A stretch of 24,116 nucleotides of DNA from an uncultured Collinsella sp. (GTDB taxonomy: Bacteria > Actinomycetota > Coriobacteriia > Coriobacteriales > Coriobacteriaceae), in contig CAAFQK010000113.1 of NCBI GenBank assembly GCA_900765115.1, forward strand, positions 1 to 24,116. The letters run 5' to 3'. This document shows positions 7,212-14,938 of this stretch, piece after piece. The notes below the pieces were generated by a model, which worked only from the letters and a program-made list of their open reading frames with translations, ran no database searches and had not been told where the DNA came from. The number at the start of each line of letters is the position of its first letter. The stretch's first letter is position 1. A program made the translations under genes and the position numbers.

Positions 7212-7937
7212 TTGGCTTTGTCTGAACGACTCACGCGCGCCCAGGAGATCCTGGGCCATGAGTTCAATAACAAGGTGCTGCTGCGCGCGGCGCTCACACA
7301 TCCCTCGGCCGTCGAGGGTCAGCCGGTTTCTGCCAGCTATGAGCGCCTTGAGTTTTTGGGCGATTCCATTTTGGGCGCCGTGGTGGCCCGTTCGCTCTTT
7401 GAGTCCTATCCCGAGTTTGACGAGGGCAAGCTCACGCGCCTGAAGGTGTCCCTTGTCTCGGGCGCTACGCTGTCCGAGGTATCGCACGAGCTGGGTATCG
7501 ACGACATCATCATCTTTGGTGCTTCCGAGACCGGTACCGGCGCGCGCGGCCTGCACTCGGCGCTCGAGAACGTCTACGAGTCGCTCGTGGGTGCGCTGTA
7601 CCTGGATGCCGGCTGGGATGCGGCAGCGGAGTTCATCCACCGTACGCTTAAGCCGCACCTGGCCTCCGAGCGTGCCGAGCACCCCGCGAACCCCAAGTCG
7701 TTCTTGCAGGAGTGCGTGCAGGCAGACGGCCACGAGCCTCCCGCGTATAAGCTGGTCGGCTCCGAGGGCCCCGCGCATGCGCCCACCTTTACCGCCGTGG
7801 TGCTCATCGACGGTATTCGCCAGGGCCGCGGCACCGGTTCCTCCAAGAAGGAGGCCGAGGGAGCCGCTGCGCTCGAGGCGCTCGACCGCATGGGCTATAC
7901 CACCAACGGCGTGATTCTCAACAAGAAGCCTGTTTAA
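7212..7937 (+). CDS. rnc: Ribonuclease III
   Basis: A 241-residue double-strand-specific endonuclease for rRNA precursor processing and mRNA turnover. The N-terminal RNase III domain has the signature ERLEFLGDS (residues 44-52) with Glu44, Glu47 and Asp51, and Glu71 in DEGKL. The second metal site reads ENVYESLVGALYLD. The position equivalent to E. coli Asp114 is Asn120, while Glu123 (E. coli Glu117) is kept. A C-terminal dsRNA-binding domain runs from about residue 160 to 228 (NPKSFLQE to SSKKEAEGAAALEAL). The start is TTG at 7212, set by AAGGAGG at 7197-7203 eight bases before it, embedded in the acpP 3' end. smc follows after 10 bp. Confidence 0.94.
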   Translation: MALSERLTRAQEILGHEFNNKVLLRAALTHPSAVEGQPVSASYERLEFLGDSILGAVVARSLFESYPEFDEGKLTRLKVSLVSGATLSEVSHELGIDDIIIFGASETGTGARGLHSALENVYESLVGALYLDAGWDAAAEFIHRTLKPHLASERAEHPANPKSFLQECVQADGHEPPAYKLVGSEGPAHAPTFTAVVLIDGIRQGRGTGSSKKEAEGAAALEALDRMGYTTNGVILNKKPV

Positions 7938-7947
7938 GCGAGGAACC

Positions 7948-10900
7948 GTGTATCTCAAGTCCCTCACGCTCAAAGGGTTCAAGTCGTTTGCCGACCGCGC
8001 CCATATGTCATTTGAGCCGGGTCTGACCGTCATCGTTGGTCCCAACGGCTCGGGAAAATCGAACATCTCCGACTCGATTCTGTGGGTCCTGGGCGAGCAG
8101 AGTGCCAAGCAGCTGCGCGGCCAGGCCATGGAGGACGTCATCTTCTCGGGCTCGTCGGCGCGCAAGCCGGTGGGTGTCGCCGAGGTCACGCTGGTGCTCG
8201 ATAACTCGGACCATATGCTGCCCGTCGACTTTGACGAGGTCGCCATCACCCGTCGTATGTATCGCTCGGGCGAAAGCGAGTACCTCATCAACTCGAGCCC
8301 GTGCCGCCTGATGGACATTCAGGACATCCTGCACGATTCGGGCCTGGGCAAGGATACGCATTCCATCATCAGCCAGGGCAAGCTCGACGCCATTTTGCAG
8401 AGCCGCTCCGAGGAGCGCCGTGCCCTGATCGAGGAGGCTGCCGGCATCTCCAAGCACAAGCGCCGCAAGGAACGTGCGCTCAAAAAGATTAAATCGATGG
8501 ACGAGCACCTGACCCGTGCCCGCGACATCAATAAGGAGATCGCCCGTCAGCTGCGGCCGCTGGAGCGTCAGGTCGATCGCGCGCGCAAGTACAAAGAGCT
8601 GTCCTCGCGCGCGAACGAGCTTACGCAGATGCTGGCCGTCGACGAGCTCCGTTCGCTGCAGTCGCAGTGGAACGACCTGGAGAGCCGCTCCAAGGAGGGC
8701 GCTGCCGAGCTTGAGCTTGCGCAGTACCGCCTGGGCGAAAAGGAGCGCGAGCTCGAGAAGCTCCAGGTCATGCTCGAGGAAAAGGGCCTTTTTGTGGGCG
8801 ATCTGGGCGAGCAGCGCCGCCATATGCAAGACGTGGTCGGCCGCATTAACTCCGATATGCGCCTGCTCGAGGAAAAAGGCCACAACATGGTGTCGCGCCT
8901 GTCCGACATGCGCGGCCAGATTTCGAGCTCCGAACATCAGCGTCGTCGCGTGGTCGAGGAGCTCGAGGATGCGCGTGCCCAGCTTGAGGAAGTTACCGGT
9001 GCGCACATGCAGGCCCAGGACGACGTTGACGCCGCTGCTCCTGCCGCCGCCCAGCTCCACGAGCGTCGCGTTGCGCTCGACAATCAGATTTCGCAGCTTA
9101 CGCGCGAGCAGCGCGATGTGCAGCGTGCGGCCGATAACGCCGCGCTCGAGCTTGCCAAGGTGAAGGACTCGCTGAGCAACGCCGAGGTCGAGGACAACAT
9201 GTACGCCTCGCGCCTGGAGCAGATCGACGAGCAGCTCGAGGAGGTCACGGCCTCGCTCGAGAGCCGTCGCGACCGCGCTGAGGAGCTCGAAGGTGCGCTC
9301 GATCAGGCTCGCCAAGCCCAGGTCGATGCGCGTGAGGCCACCGAGGTCGCCCGTGCGGCGTTGAAGGACCTGCGTAATCGCGAGAGCGAGGCGCGCAATA
9401 AACTGTCCGAGGTTCGCTCTGAGCTCGCGAGCCAAAAGAAGCTCGATGCCCGCATGGCTGACAGCTCGCCGCTTGTGAGCCGTCTGATGGGCGCGTTGGG
9501 CGATGATGTCTCGGGTCGTCTGGGCGATGTGCTCGAGGCCCCTCGTGAGCTCGAGGGTCTGGTCGAGCAGCTGCTTGCCGGCGATATCGATGCCCTGCTG
9601 TTTGATGACGCCGCCACGCTTGAGCGTGCCGGCCGTGCGGCTCTGGACCAAAAGAAGGCCTCAGGTGAGGCGCTGCTGATGGCGCGCGGCGTGAGCGGCG
9701 GTGCTGCTGCTAAGGGCGCTGCCGGTTCGCGTTTGGTCGATCGTCTGTCCGTGCGTTCCGGTTATGGCCCGGTTGTCGAGGCCCTGCTTGGCGGCTATTA
9801 CGTGGTCGATGACTTGGCTGCCGCGCTGGCGGCACCAGTCGTTGACGGTGTGACCTATGTGACTCCCGATGGCGCCCGCGTGAGCTGTGGCGGCCTGGTG
9901 CGCGTTGGACTCGATGCCGGCGAGGCCTCGGGTGCCCTGGAGCGCAAGCGTCGTATTCGCGAGTTAGAGGGTCTGGAGCCCGATCTGGCTGCCGTGTTTG
10001 AGCATGTGTCGGATCAGGTCGTCGAGGTCAATGCGGCCGTCGAGGAGGCGCGTGCCGCCGAGGGCGATGCCGCCGGCGAGATTGCCCGTCTTGAGGGCGA
10101 GCGCCGCTCGCTGCTTTCCGAGATCGGCCGCCTGGAGCAAAGCGCCAACAATGCCGAGGTCGAGCGCGTGCGTATCTCCAAGCGCCGCGAGCAGGCCGCC
10201 GAGGCCGTTCGCGCTGCGCGTCCGCGCATTGACGAGCTCACCCGTTCGCGCGACGAGGCCCGTGCGCAGACAAGCGACCTGGGTCTCCAGATTGCCGAAG
10301 CCAACGACGAACTCGATCGCGTGCGCCGTGACGATTCCGAGGCTGCCGGCAAGCTCGCCGATGCCAAGGTGCGCCTGGCCCAGACGAGCGAGCGCCTGCG
10401 TTCGCTGAAGGGCCGTGTGCCCGATCTGGAGCATCGCCTGGAGGGCATCGACCGCCGTATCCGCGGAACACGCCAGGCCTCGCGCTCGCTCGAATTGCTG
10501 CGCCTGCGCGTCGATCCCATGCACGAGCGCTATTCGGCCCTGCTGGAGCGCGCGTCGGATTGGGCCTCGCGTCTGCGTGACCAGGCTTCGCTCGAGGAGG
10601 CTGACTCGGCCTCGCTTAAGAAGACCATTGAGGACGCCAAGGCCGAGGTCTCCCGCGCCAAGGAGCGGGTCGATGCCGCCACCGCGACGCAAAACGAGTT
10701 CAAGGTCGCTCGCGGCAAGCTTGAGGTGCAGGTAGAGGCGGCTATCAAGGCCATTACCGCCGATGGCACCACGGTGCTCGAGGAGGCGCTCATGCTTCCT
10801 GCGCCCACCGACCGTGACGCTGCCGAGCGTGAGCTCAACCAGCTCGTGCGCCAGATCAACAACCTGGGCCCTGTGAACCAGGTTGCCATGGAGGAGTACG

Positions 10901-11484
10901 AGCAGCTCAAGCGCCGCGCCGATTACATCGAGGAGCAGCTGGCCGATCTGGAGAGCGCGCGCAAGGCGCTCACCAAGATCACCGTGGCCATCGACCGTAA
11001 GATGCGCAAAGCCTTCCTGGTGACCTTTGAGAAGGTCGATGCGAACTTCCGCGAGATCTTCGCCATGCTGTTCCCGGGTGGTCAGGCGCATCTGGAGATG
11101 ACCGACCCCGAGCATCCGGCCGAGACGGGCATTGAGGTCGTGGCGCAGCCGCGCGGCAAGCGCATTACCAAGATGATGCTCATGTCGGGCGGCGAGAAGA
11201 GCCTGACGGCGCTCGCCCTGCTCTTTGCTGTCTATCGCACGCGCACGGTGCCGTTCTACGTGCTGGACGAGGTCGAGGCGGCGCTCGATGACGCCAACCT
11301 GTCCAAGCTCATTGGCGCACTCGATGTGTTGCGTTCCGATACGCAGCTCTTGGTTATCTCGCACCAGCGCCGTACTATGGAGGACGCTGACGTCCTCTAC
11401 GGCGTTTCGATGCAAGCCGACGGCGTCAGTCGCGTCGTCTCGCAAAAACTCGATCGCGAAACCGGAAAGGTCGTGAATGCATAA
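7948..11484 (+). CDS. smc: Chromosome segregation protein SMC
   Basis: A full-length 1178-residue SMC ATPase for chromosome condensation and segregation. The N-terminal head has Walker A GPNGSGKSN (residues 31-39). A long coiled coil follows (about 165-500), then a hinge at roughly 510-670 (VSRLMGALGDDVSGRLGDVL onward), then a second coiled coil. The C-terminal head has the ABC signature LMSGGEKSLTALALLF near 1080-1095 and Walker B FYVLDEVEAALDDAN near 1102-1116. The start is GTG at 7948 with GAGG four bases upstream. It overlaps ftsY by one base (TAATG). No ScpA/ScpB partner genes lie in this window. Confidence 0.97.
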   Translation: MYLKSLTLKGFKSFADRAHMSFEPGLTVIVGPNGSGKSNISDSILWVLGEQSAKQLRGQAMEDVIFSGSSARKPVGVAEVTLVLDNSDHMLPVDFDEVAITRRMYRSGESEYLINSSPCRLMDIQDILHDSGLGKDTHSIISQGKLDAILQSRSEERRALIEEAAGISKHKRRKERALKKIKSMDEHLTRARDINKEIARQLRPLERQVDRARKYKELSSRANELTQMLAVDELRSLQSQWNDLESRSKEGAAELELAQYRLGEKERELEKLQVMLEEKGLFVGDLGEQRRHMQDVVGRINSDMRLLEEKGHNMVSRLSDMRGQISSSEHQRRRVVEELEDARAQLEEVTGAHMQAQDDVDAAAPAAAQLHERRVALDNQISQLTREQRDVQRAADNAALELAKVKDSLSNAEVEDNMYASRLEQIDEQLEEVTASLESRRDRAEELEGALDQARQAQVDAREATEVARAALKDLRNRESEARNKLSEVRSELASQKKLDARMADSSPLVSRLMGALGDDVSGRLGDVLEAPRELEGLVEQLLAGDIDALLFDDAATLERAGRAALDQKKASGEALLMARGVSGGAAAKGAAGSRLVDRLSVRSGYGPVVEALLGGYYVVDDLAAALAAPVVDGVTYVTPDGARVSCGGLVRVGLDAGEASGALERKRRIRELEGLEPDLAAVFEHVSDQVVEVNAAVEEARAAEGDAAGEIARLEGERRSLLSEIGRLEQSANNAEVERVRISKRREQAAEAVRAARPRIDELTRSRDEARAQTSDLGLQIAEANDELDRVRRDDSEAAGKLADAKVRLAQTSERLRSLKGRVPDLEHRLEGIDRRIRGTRQASRSLELLRLRVDPMHERYSALLERASDWASRLRDQASLEEADSASLKKTIEDAKAEVSRAKERVDAATATQNEFKVARGKLEVQVEAAIKAITADGTTVLEEALMLPAPTDRDAAERELNQLVRQINNLGPVNQVAMEEYEQLKRRADYIEEQLADLESARKALTKITVAIDRKMRKAFLVTFEKVDANFREIFAMLFPGGQAHLEMTDPEHPAETGIEVVAQPRGKRITKMMLMSGGEKSLTALALLFAVYRTRTVPFYVLDEVEAALDDANLSKLIGALDVLRSDTQLLVISHQRRTMEDADVLYGVSMQADGVSRVVSQKLDRETGKVVNA

Positions 11485-12401
11485 TGGGATTCTTCGATGC
11501 TCTCTCGCGCGGACTTGAGCGCAGCCGCGAGGCCCTCAACGAGGTCTTTTATTTTGGCGGCGAGGTCGATGAGGATTTTTGGGAGGACCTAGAGGACACC
11601 CTCGTCATGGGTGACATGGGTGCCGAGGTCGCGATCCAGGTGTCCGATGACCTGCGCGATGCCGCGGCCAAGAAGAACCTTAAGACCGCCCCGCAGCTCC
11701 GTCGCGCCCTGGCCGAGCAGCTCGAGCAGCACTTTGTGCCCATCGAGCGCGATCCGTTTTCCGATACGCCGAGCTGCGTGCTGTTTGTGGGCATTAACGG
11801 TGCCGGCAAGACCACGACGGTCGGTAAAATCGCGAGCGCCATGGCCGCCCGCGGCAAGAACGTGGTGATTGGTTCGGCCGACACCTTCCGCGCCGCCGCC
11901 ATCGAGCAGCTCGATGTGTGGGGCCAGCGCGCCGGTGTTCCCGTCATCAAGCGTGACCGCGGCTCCGATCCGGCGAGCGTTTGCTACGACGTGCTCGACG
12001 AGGCCGATAAGCGCGGCAGCGACCTGGTGCTTATCGACACCGCCGGTCGCCTGCACACGAGCCCCGAGCTCATGCGCGAGCTTGCCAAGGTGGTCAACGT
12101 GACGCGCAAGCGCGCCGCCAATATGGCCGCCGGACCCATGCCCGTCTCGGTCGTCCTGGTAATCGATGCCGCGACGGGCCAAAACGGTCTGAACCAGGCG
12201 CTCGAGTTTAACGAGGCGCTTGGCCTGGACGGTATTATTATGACAAAGCTGGACGGCACGGCTAAGGGTGGCATCGCCATGGCCGTGGCCGAGAAGCTCA
12301 AGCTCCCAATCCTGCGCATTGGCGTGGGCGAGCAGGTCGATGACCTGCAAGAGTTCAATGCCAAAGATTTCTGCCGCGCCCTGGTGGGCGAGTCCAATTA
12401 A
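11484..12401 (+). CDS. ftsY: Signal recognition particle receptor FtsY
   Basis: A 305-residue SRP GTPase that docks Ffh-ribosome complexes at the membrane. It consists almost only of the NG domain: helical N region (residues 1-90), P-loop GINGAGKTTT near 103-112, SADTFRAAAIEQL, DTAGRLHTS, and TKLDGTAKGG with the closing GVGEQVDDLQEF. The acidic A domain seen in E. coli FtsY is absent, as in many Gram-positives. The ATG overlaps the smc stop by one base with only a distant AAAGG, so translation is probably coupled. ffh follows after 10 bp, so both partners of the SRP GTPase pair are co-expressed. Confidence 0.96.
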   Translation: MGFFDALSRGLERSREALNEVFYFGGEVDEDFWEDLEDTLVMGDMGAEVAIQVSDDLRDAAAKKNLKTAPQLRRALAEQLEQHFVPIERDPFSDTPSCVLFVGINGAGKTTTVGKIASAMAARGKNVVIGSADTFRAAAIEQLDVWGQRAGVPVIKRDRGSDPASVCYDVLDEADKRGSDLVLIDTAGRLHTSPELMRELAKVVNVTRKRAANMAAGPMPVSVVLVIDAATGQNGLNQALEFNEALGLDGIIMTKLDGTAKGGIAMAVAEKLKLPILRIGVGEQVDDLQEFNAKDFCRALVGESN

Positions 12402-12411
12402 GGAGTGACTA

Positions 12412-13887
12412 GTGTTTGATTCTCTGAGCGATCGCCTCAACGACACATTTGACCGCCTGCGCGGCAAGGGTAAGCTGACCGAGGCCGATATCACCTCGGC
12501 CATGCGCGACATTCGCATGGCGCTGCTCGAAGCCGACGTCAACTTCAAGGTTGTCAAGGAGTTCGTCGCCAAGACCAAGGAGCGCTGCATGACCGCCGAG
12601 GTCATGGAGTCGCTGTCGCCGGCGCAAAACGTCGTCAAGATCGTGCTCGACGAGCTCACCGAGATGCTCGGCTCCACCGAGAGCAAGCTCGTCTTTAGCA
12701 ACCGCATTCCCAATGTCATCATGCTCGTGGGCCTTCAGGGCTCCGGTAAGACCACGGCGGCCGTAAAGCTGGCCTACCTGCTCAAGAAGCAGGGCCGCTC
12801 GCCGCTGCTCGCCGCGTGCGACGTCTACCGTCCCGCCGCTGCCGACCAGCTGGCCACGCTTGGCGGCGAGATTGGCGTGCCGGTCTTTCGCGGTGACGGT
12901 GCGCACCCGGTCGACATTGCCAAGGGTGCCATCCAGGAGGCTGTTGACCACCTGCGCGACGTGGTCATCGTCGATACCGCTGGCCGCCTTCAGATCGACG
13001 AGCAGATGATGCAGGAGGCCGTGGACATCAAGAAGGCCGTCAAGCCCGATCAGGTGTTGATGGTCGTCGATGCCATGACCGGCCAGGATATCGTCAACGT
13101 CGTCTCGACGTTTGCTGAGCGCACCGACTTTGACGGCGTGATCATCTCCAAGCTCGACGGCGATGCCCGTGGCGGCGGCGCGCTTTCGGTGCGCCAGGTG
13201 ACTGGCAAGCCCATTAAGTTCGTGAGCATGGGCGAGAAGCCCGATTCGCTGGAGCCGTTCTATCCCGACCGCATGGCCAAGCGAATCTTGGGCATGGGCG
13301 ATGTTGTCGGCATCATCGAGAAGGCCCAGGAGGCGGCCGATGCCGAGCAGCTCGAGGCCGCCGAGCGCATGCTGCGCGAGGGCTTTACCATGAACGACAT
13401 GCTCGACCAGATGAAGGCCGTCAAGAAGATGGGCGGCATGAAGGGCATTCTGGGTATGCTCCCCGGTGGCCAGCGCGCGCTCAACCAGATGGGCGGCAAT
13501 CTGGACGAGGGCATCTTCGACAAGAATGAGGCCATCATCATGTCTATGACCAAGGAGGAACGCCTTCGTCCCTCTATTATCAACGGCCAGCGTCGCGCCC
13601 GTATCGCCAAGGGCGCCGGCGTGACTCCCACCGAGGTCAATAGCCTTATGAAGCAGTGGGGCGAGATGAACAAGATGATGGGCCGTATGCGCACGATGGC
13701 CAATCAGGCGCAGGCCGGTGGCAAGAAGGGCAAAAAGGGAAAGAGGGGCAAGAAGATGCGCATGCCCAATATCCCTGGCCTGGACGCTATGGGTCTGGGC
13801 GGCATGGGCGGCCTGGGAACGGGCGGCCCCAAGTCCGATATGGACCTGCTGCGCCAGATGGAAGCGCAGATGCGCAATAAGAAATAG
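12412..13887 (+). CDS. ffh: Signal recognition particle protein Ffh (SRP54)
   Basis: A 491-residue SRP GTPase that binds signal peptides and 4.5S/6S RNA. Its N domain opens FDSLSDRLNDTFDRLRGKGKL. The G domain has P-loop GLQGSGKTTAA near 107-116, ACDVYRPAAADQL, DTAGRLQID, and SKLDGDARGG. The methionine-rich M domain is at about 300-455 (MLDQMKAVKKMGGMKG, MKQWGEMNKMMGRMR). A Lys/Gly-rich linker and a Gly/Met-rich tail end in MRNKK. The start is GTG at 12412 with AAGGAG at 12400-12405, overlapping the ftsY stop. A strong terminator follows 25 bp downstream, closing the long + strand gene string. Confidence 0.97.
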   Translation: MFDSLSDRLNDTFDRLRGKGKLTEADITSAMRDIRMALLEADVNFKVVKEFVAKTKERCMTAEVMESLSPAQNVVKIVLDELTEMLGSTESKLVFSNRIPNVIMLVGLQGSGKTTAAVKLAYLLKKQGRSPLLAACDVYRPAAADQLATLGGEIGVPVFRGDGAHPVDIAKGAIQEAVDHLRDVVIVDTAGRLQIDEQMMQEAVDIKKAVKPDQVLMVVDAMTGQDIVNVVSTFAERTDFDGVIISKLDGDARGGGALSVRQVTGKPIKFVSMGEKPDSLEPFYPDRMAKRILGMGDVVGIIEKAQEAADAEQLEAAERMLREGFTMNDMLDQMKAVKKMGGMKGILGMLPGGQRALNQMGGNLDEGIFDKNEAIIMSMTKEERLRPSIINGQRRARIAKGAGVTPTEVNSLMKQWGEMNKMMGRMRTMANQAQAGGKKGKKGKRGKKMRMPNIPGLDAMGLGGMGGLGTGGPKSDMDLLRQMEAQMRNKK

Positions 13888-13912
13888 GGCTGTAATTCCA
13901 GCTTGATATGGC

Positions 13913-13950
13913 AAAGGCCACTCGGAAGCTACCGGGTGGCCTTTGTTGTT
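13913..13950 (+). terminator. Intrinsic terminator after ffh
   Basis: AAAGGCCACTCGG (13913-13925) pairs with CCGGGTGGCCTTT (13932-13944) in a 13-bp stem with one wobble and a six-base loop. TTTGTTGTT follows. It also lies downstream of the convergent - strand gene ending at 14008, but on that strand the T-tract is only three bases. Confidence 0.85.
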
Positions 13951-14007
13951 GGCTTTGATTGTTTGGCTGCGTGCAGCGTCGTGTCCCGAGCTCGCGGTGC
14001 CGTGCCG

Positions 14008-14772
14008 TTAGTGGCAGCCGCAGCCCTCGTGGCCCTCGTGCTCGTGATGGTCGTGGCAGCTGCAGGACTCGCCATGTTCGTGGGCGTGGTCGTGGTCATG
14101 GCCGTGGCAGCCGCACGTGGCCTCGCCGGTCTGAGCGAGCTTGCCTGCAATGAGGGCCTCGACGCAGGCGTCGCAGCTGCCCTGGGCGCCCGCATAGACC
14201 GTGATGCCGGCCTGGGTGAGCGCGTTGATGGCCCCGCCGCCGATACCGCCGCAGATGAGCGTGTCGACGCCACCGTTGGCAAGCAGACCTGCCAATGCAC
14301 CGTGACCGGTGCCGCCGGTGCCTACGACCTGCTCGTTGAGCACCTTGCCGTCCTGGATGTCATAGATCTTGAACTGCTCGCTGCGGCCAAAGTGCATAAA
14401 GATGTTGCCGTTGTCGTACGTCGTTGCCACCCTCATGGTGCCGACCTCCTTTGCTGGCCATGCGGCCGTCGTCGTGGTGATGGGGGAGTATGCGATATTG
14501 CCGCCCTCGATACTGAGCGCCCGTCCATTGACCAGCGCGTTTGCCACCTTGCGATGTGCGCGGCTGCAGATTGCCGCCACCGTGGCGCGGGCAATGCCCA
14601 TGCACTGGGCGACTTCCTCCTGATTGAGGCCTTCCAGGTCGCATAGGCGCAGGACCTCGAGCTCGTCGACCGTCATGTCGATGGCATCTCCGCTGGCAAG
14701 GCCGTCGGGGGTAAAACCGCGATATTCGGGGATGATCCCTACGCGGCGTAGTTTCTCGCGTCTTCCTGCCAT
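14008..14772 (-). CDS. DUF134 helix-turn-helix / NifX-like fusion with Cys/His-rich tail
   Basis: A 254-residue three-part protein. Residues 1-92 match DUF134, a predicted DNA-binding family: MTVDELEVLRLCDLEGLNQ, a helix-turn-helix around EEVAQCMGIARATVAAI, then NALVNGRALSIEGG. Residues 93-112 are a Thr/Ala-rich linker. Residues 113-213 match the NifX/NifB C-terminal (dinitrogenase Fe-Mo cofactor binding) fold: MRVATTYDNG, the MHFGRSEQF motif, VDTLICGGIGGGA and GSCDACVEAL. Residues 220-254 are almost only Cys, His, Gly, Asp and Glu. GGAGGG precedes the ATG at 14772; an upstream in-frame start at 14802 has no such site. A second strong SD and ATG lie at the domain junction (14436). No nif genes are near, so nitrogen fixation is not implied; metal- or Fe-S-linked regulation is inferred. 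Confidence 0.85.
   Translation of the reverse strand: MAGRREKLRRVGIIPEYRGFTPDGLASGDAIDMTVDELEVLRLCDLEGLNQEEVAQCMGIARATVAAICSRAHRKVANALVNGRALSIEGGNIAYSPITTTTAAWPAKEVGTMRVATTYDNGNIFMHFGRSEQFKIYDIQDGKVLNEQVVGTGGTGHGALAGLLANGGVDTLICGGIGGGAINALTQAGITVYAGAQGSCDACVEALIAGKLAQTGEATCGCHGHDHDHAHEHGESCSCHDHHEHEGHEGCGCH
14434..14452 (-). promoter_or_regulatory. Internal Shine-Dalgarno and ATG at the DUF134/NifX junction
   Basis: On the - strand, AAAGGAGG (14452-14445) is followed after exactly eight bases by ATG (14436-14434), in frame and coding Met113, the first residue of the NifX-like domain. This is as good an initiation signal as any gene start in the window. It would yield a separate 142-residue NifX/His-tail protein. 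Confidence 0.6.
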
Positions 14773-14786
14773 ACACCCTCCAAATC

Positions 14787-14798
14787 TGACATATGTCA
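14787..14798. promoter_or_regulatory. Palindromic operator candidate, proximal copy
   Basis: TGACATATGTCA is a perfect 12-bp palindrome located 15 bp upstream of the start at 14772. It covers the expected transcription start of the - strand promoter. A near-identical copy lies 53 bp away at 14840. Confidence 0.65.
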
Positions 14799-14803
14799 AC
14801 AAT

Positions 14804-14831
14804 AAGATAGCGCGCGAGCTGAACCGTGCAA
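14804..14831 (-). promoter_or_regulatory. Promoter of the DUF134-NifX gene
   Basis: On the - strand, TTGCAC (14831-14826) and TATCTT (14809-14804) are separated by 16 bp, a good sigma-70-type pair. The start point would be near 14797, inside the proximal palindrome, while the distal palindrome sits just upstream of the -35 box. Confidence 0.6.
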
Positions 14832-14839
14832 GACATTTT

Positions 14840-14851
14840 TGGCATATGTCA
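14840..14851. promoter_or_regulatory. Palindromic operator candidate, distal copy
   Basis: TGGCATATGTCA differs from the proximal TGACATATGTCA by one base. It lies nine bases upstream of the -35 box of the - strand promoter and about 48 bp upstream of the thyA -10 candidate, so it could affect either direction. Confidence 0.6.
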
Positions 14852-14898
14852 GAAAATGAGGGCTTATTTTTGGGCTGTGGGGCCGCGTGCGCCTGGGC

Positions 14899-14904
14899 TA
14901 CAAT
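14899..14904 (+). promoter_or_regulatory. Candidate -10 box of thyA
   Basis: TACAAT lies 35 bp before the thyA ATG. No good -35 is present at 16-18 bp. The position fits a short thyA-folA leader. Confidence 0.4.
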
Positions 14905-14938
14905 GAATCTCGCTTATAGGCGACTGACAGGAGGGTCA

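Noticed and set aside
8008..9651. Long - strand open frame (547 codons) inside smc
   Set aside because: It mirrors the smc coding frame in GC-rich DNA, has repetitive Leu/Arg/Ala composition, no SD and no recognisable domain.
12409..13914. Long - strand open frame (501 codons) opposite ffh
   Set aside because: Antisense shadow with His/Leu-rich low-complexity composition; ffh on + is unambiguous.
14037..14112. Tandem DNA repeat in the histidine-rich coding region
   Set aside because: The apparent repetition is explained by recurring His/Cys/Asp/Glu codons in the metal-binding tail.
14008..14772. Nitrogen-fixation gene (NifX/NifB)
   Set aside because: Only the cofactor-binding fold is shared; no nif structural or assembly genes are nearby and the protein is fused to a DUF134 domain.
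14008..14772. Frameshift artefact joining two separate genes
   Set aside because: The frame is continuous without any shift or stop through the junction, and the linker is plausible protein sequence.
14624..14938. N-terminal extension of thyA
   Set aside because: The frame is open but overlaps the divergent gene, and AGGAGGG before 14939 marks the true start.
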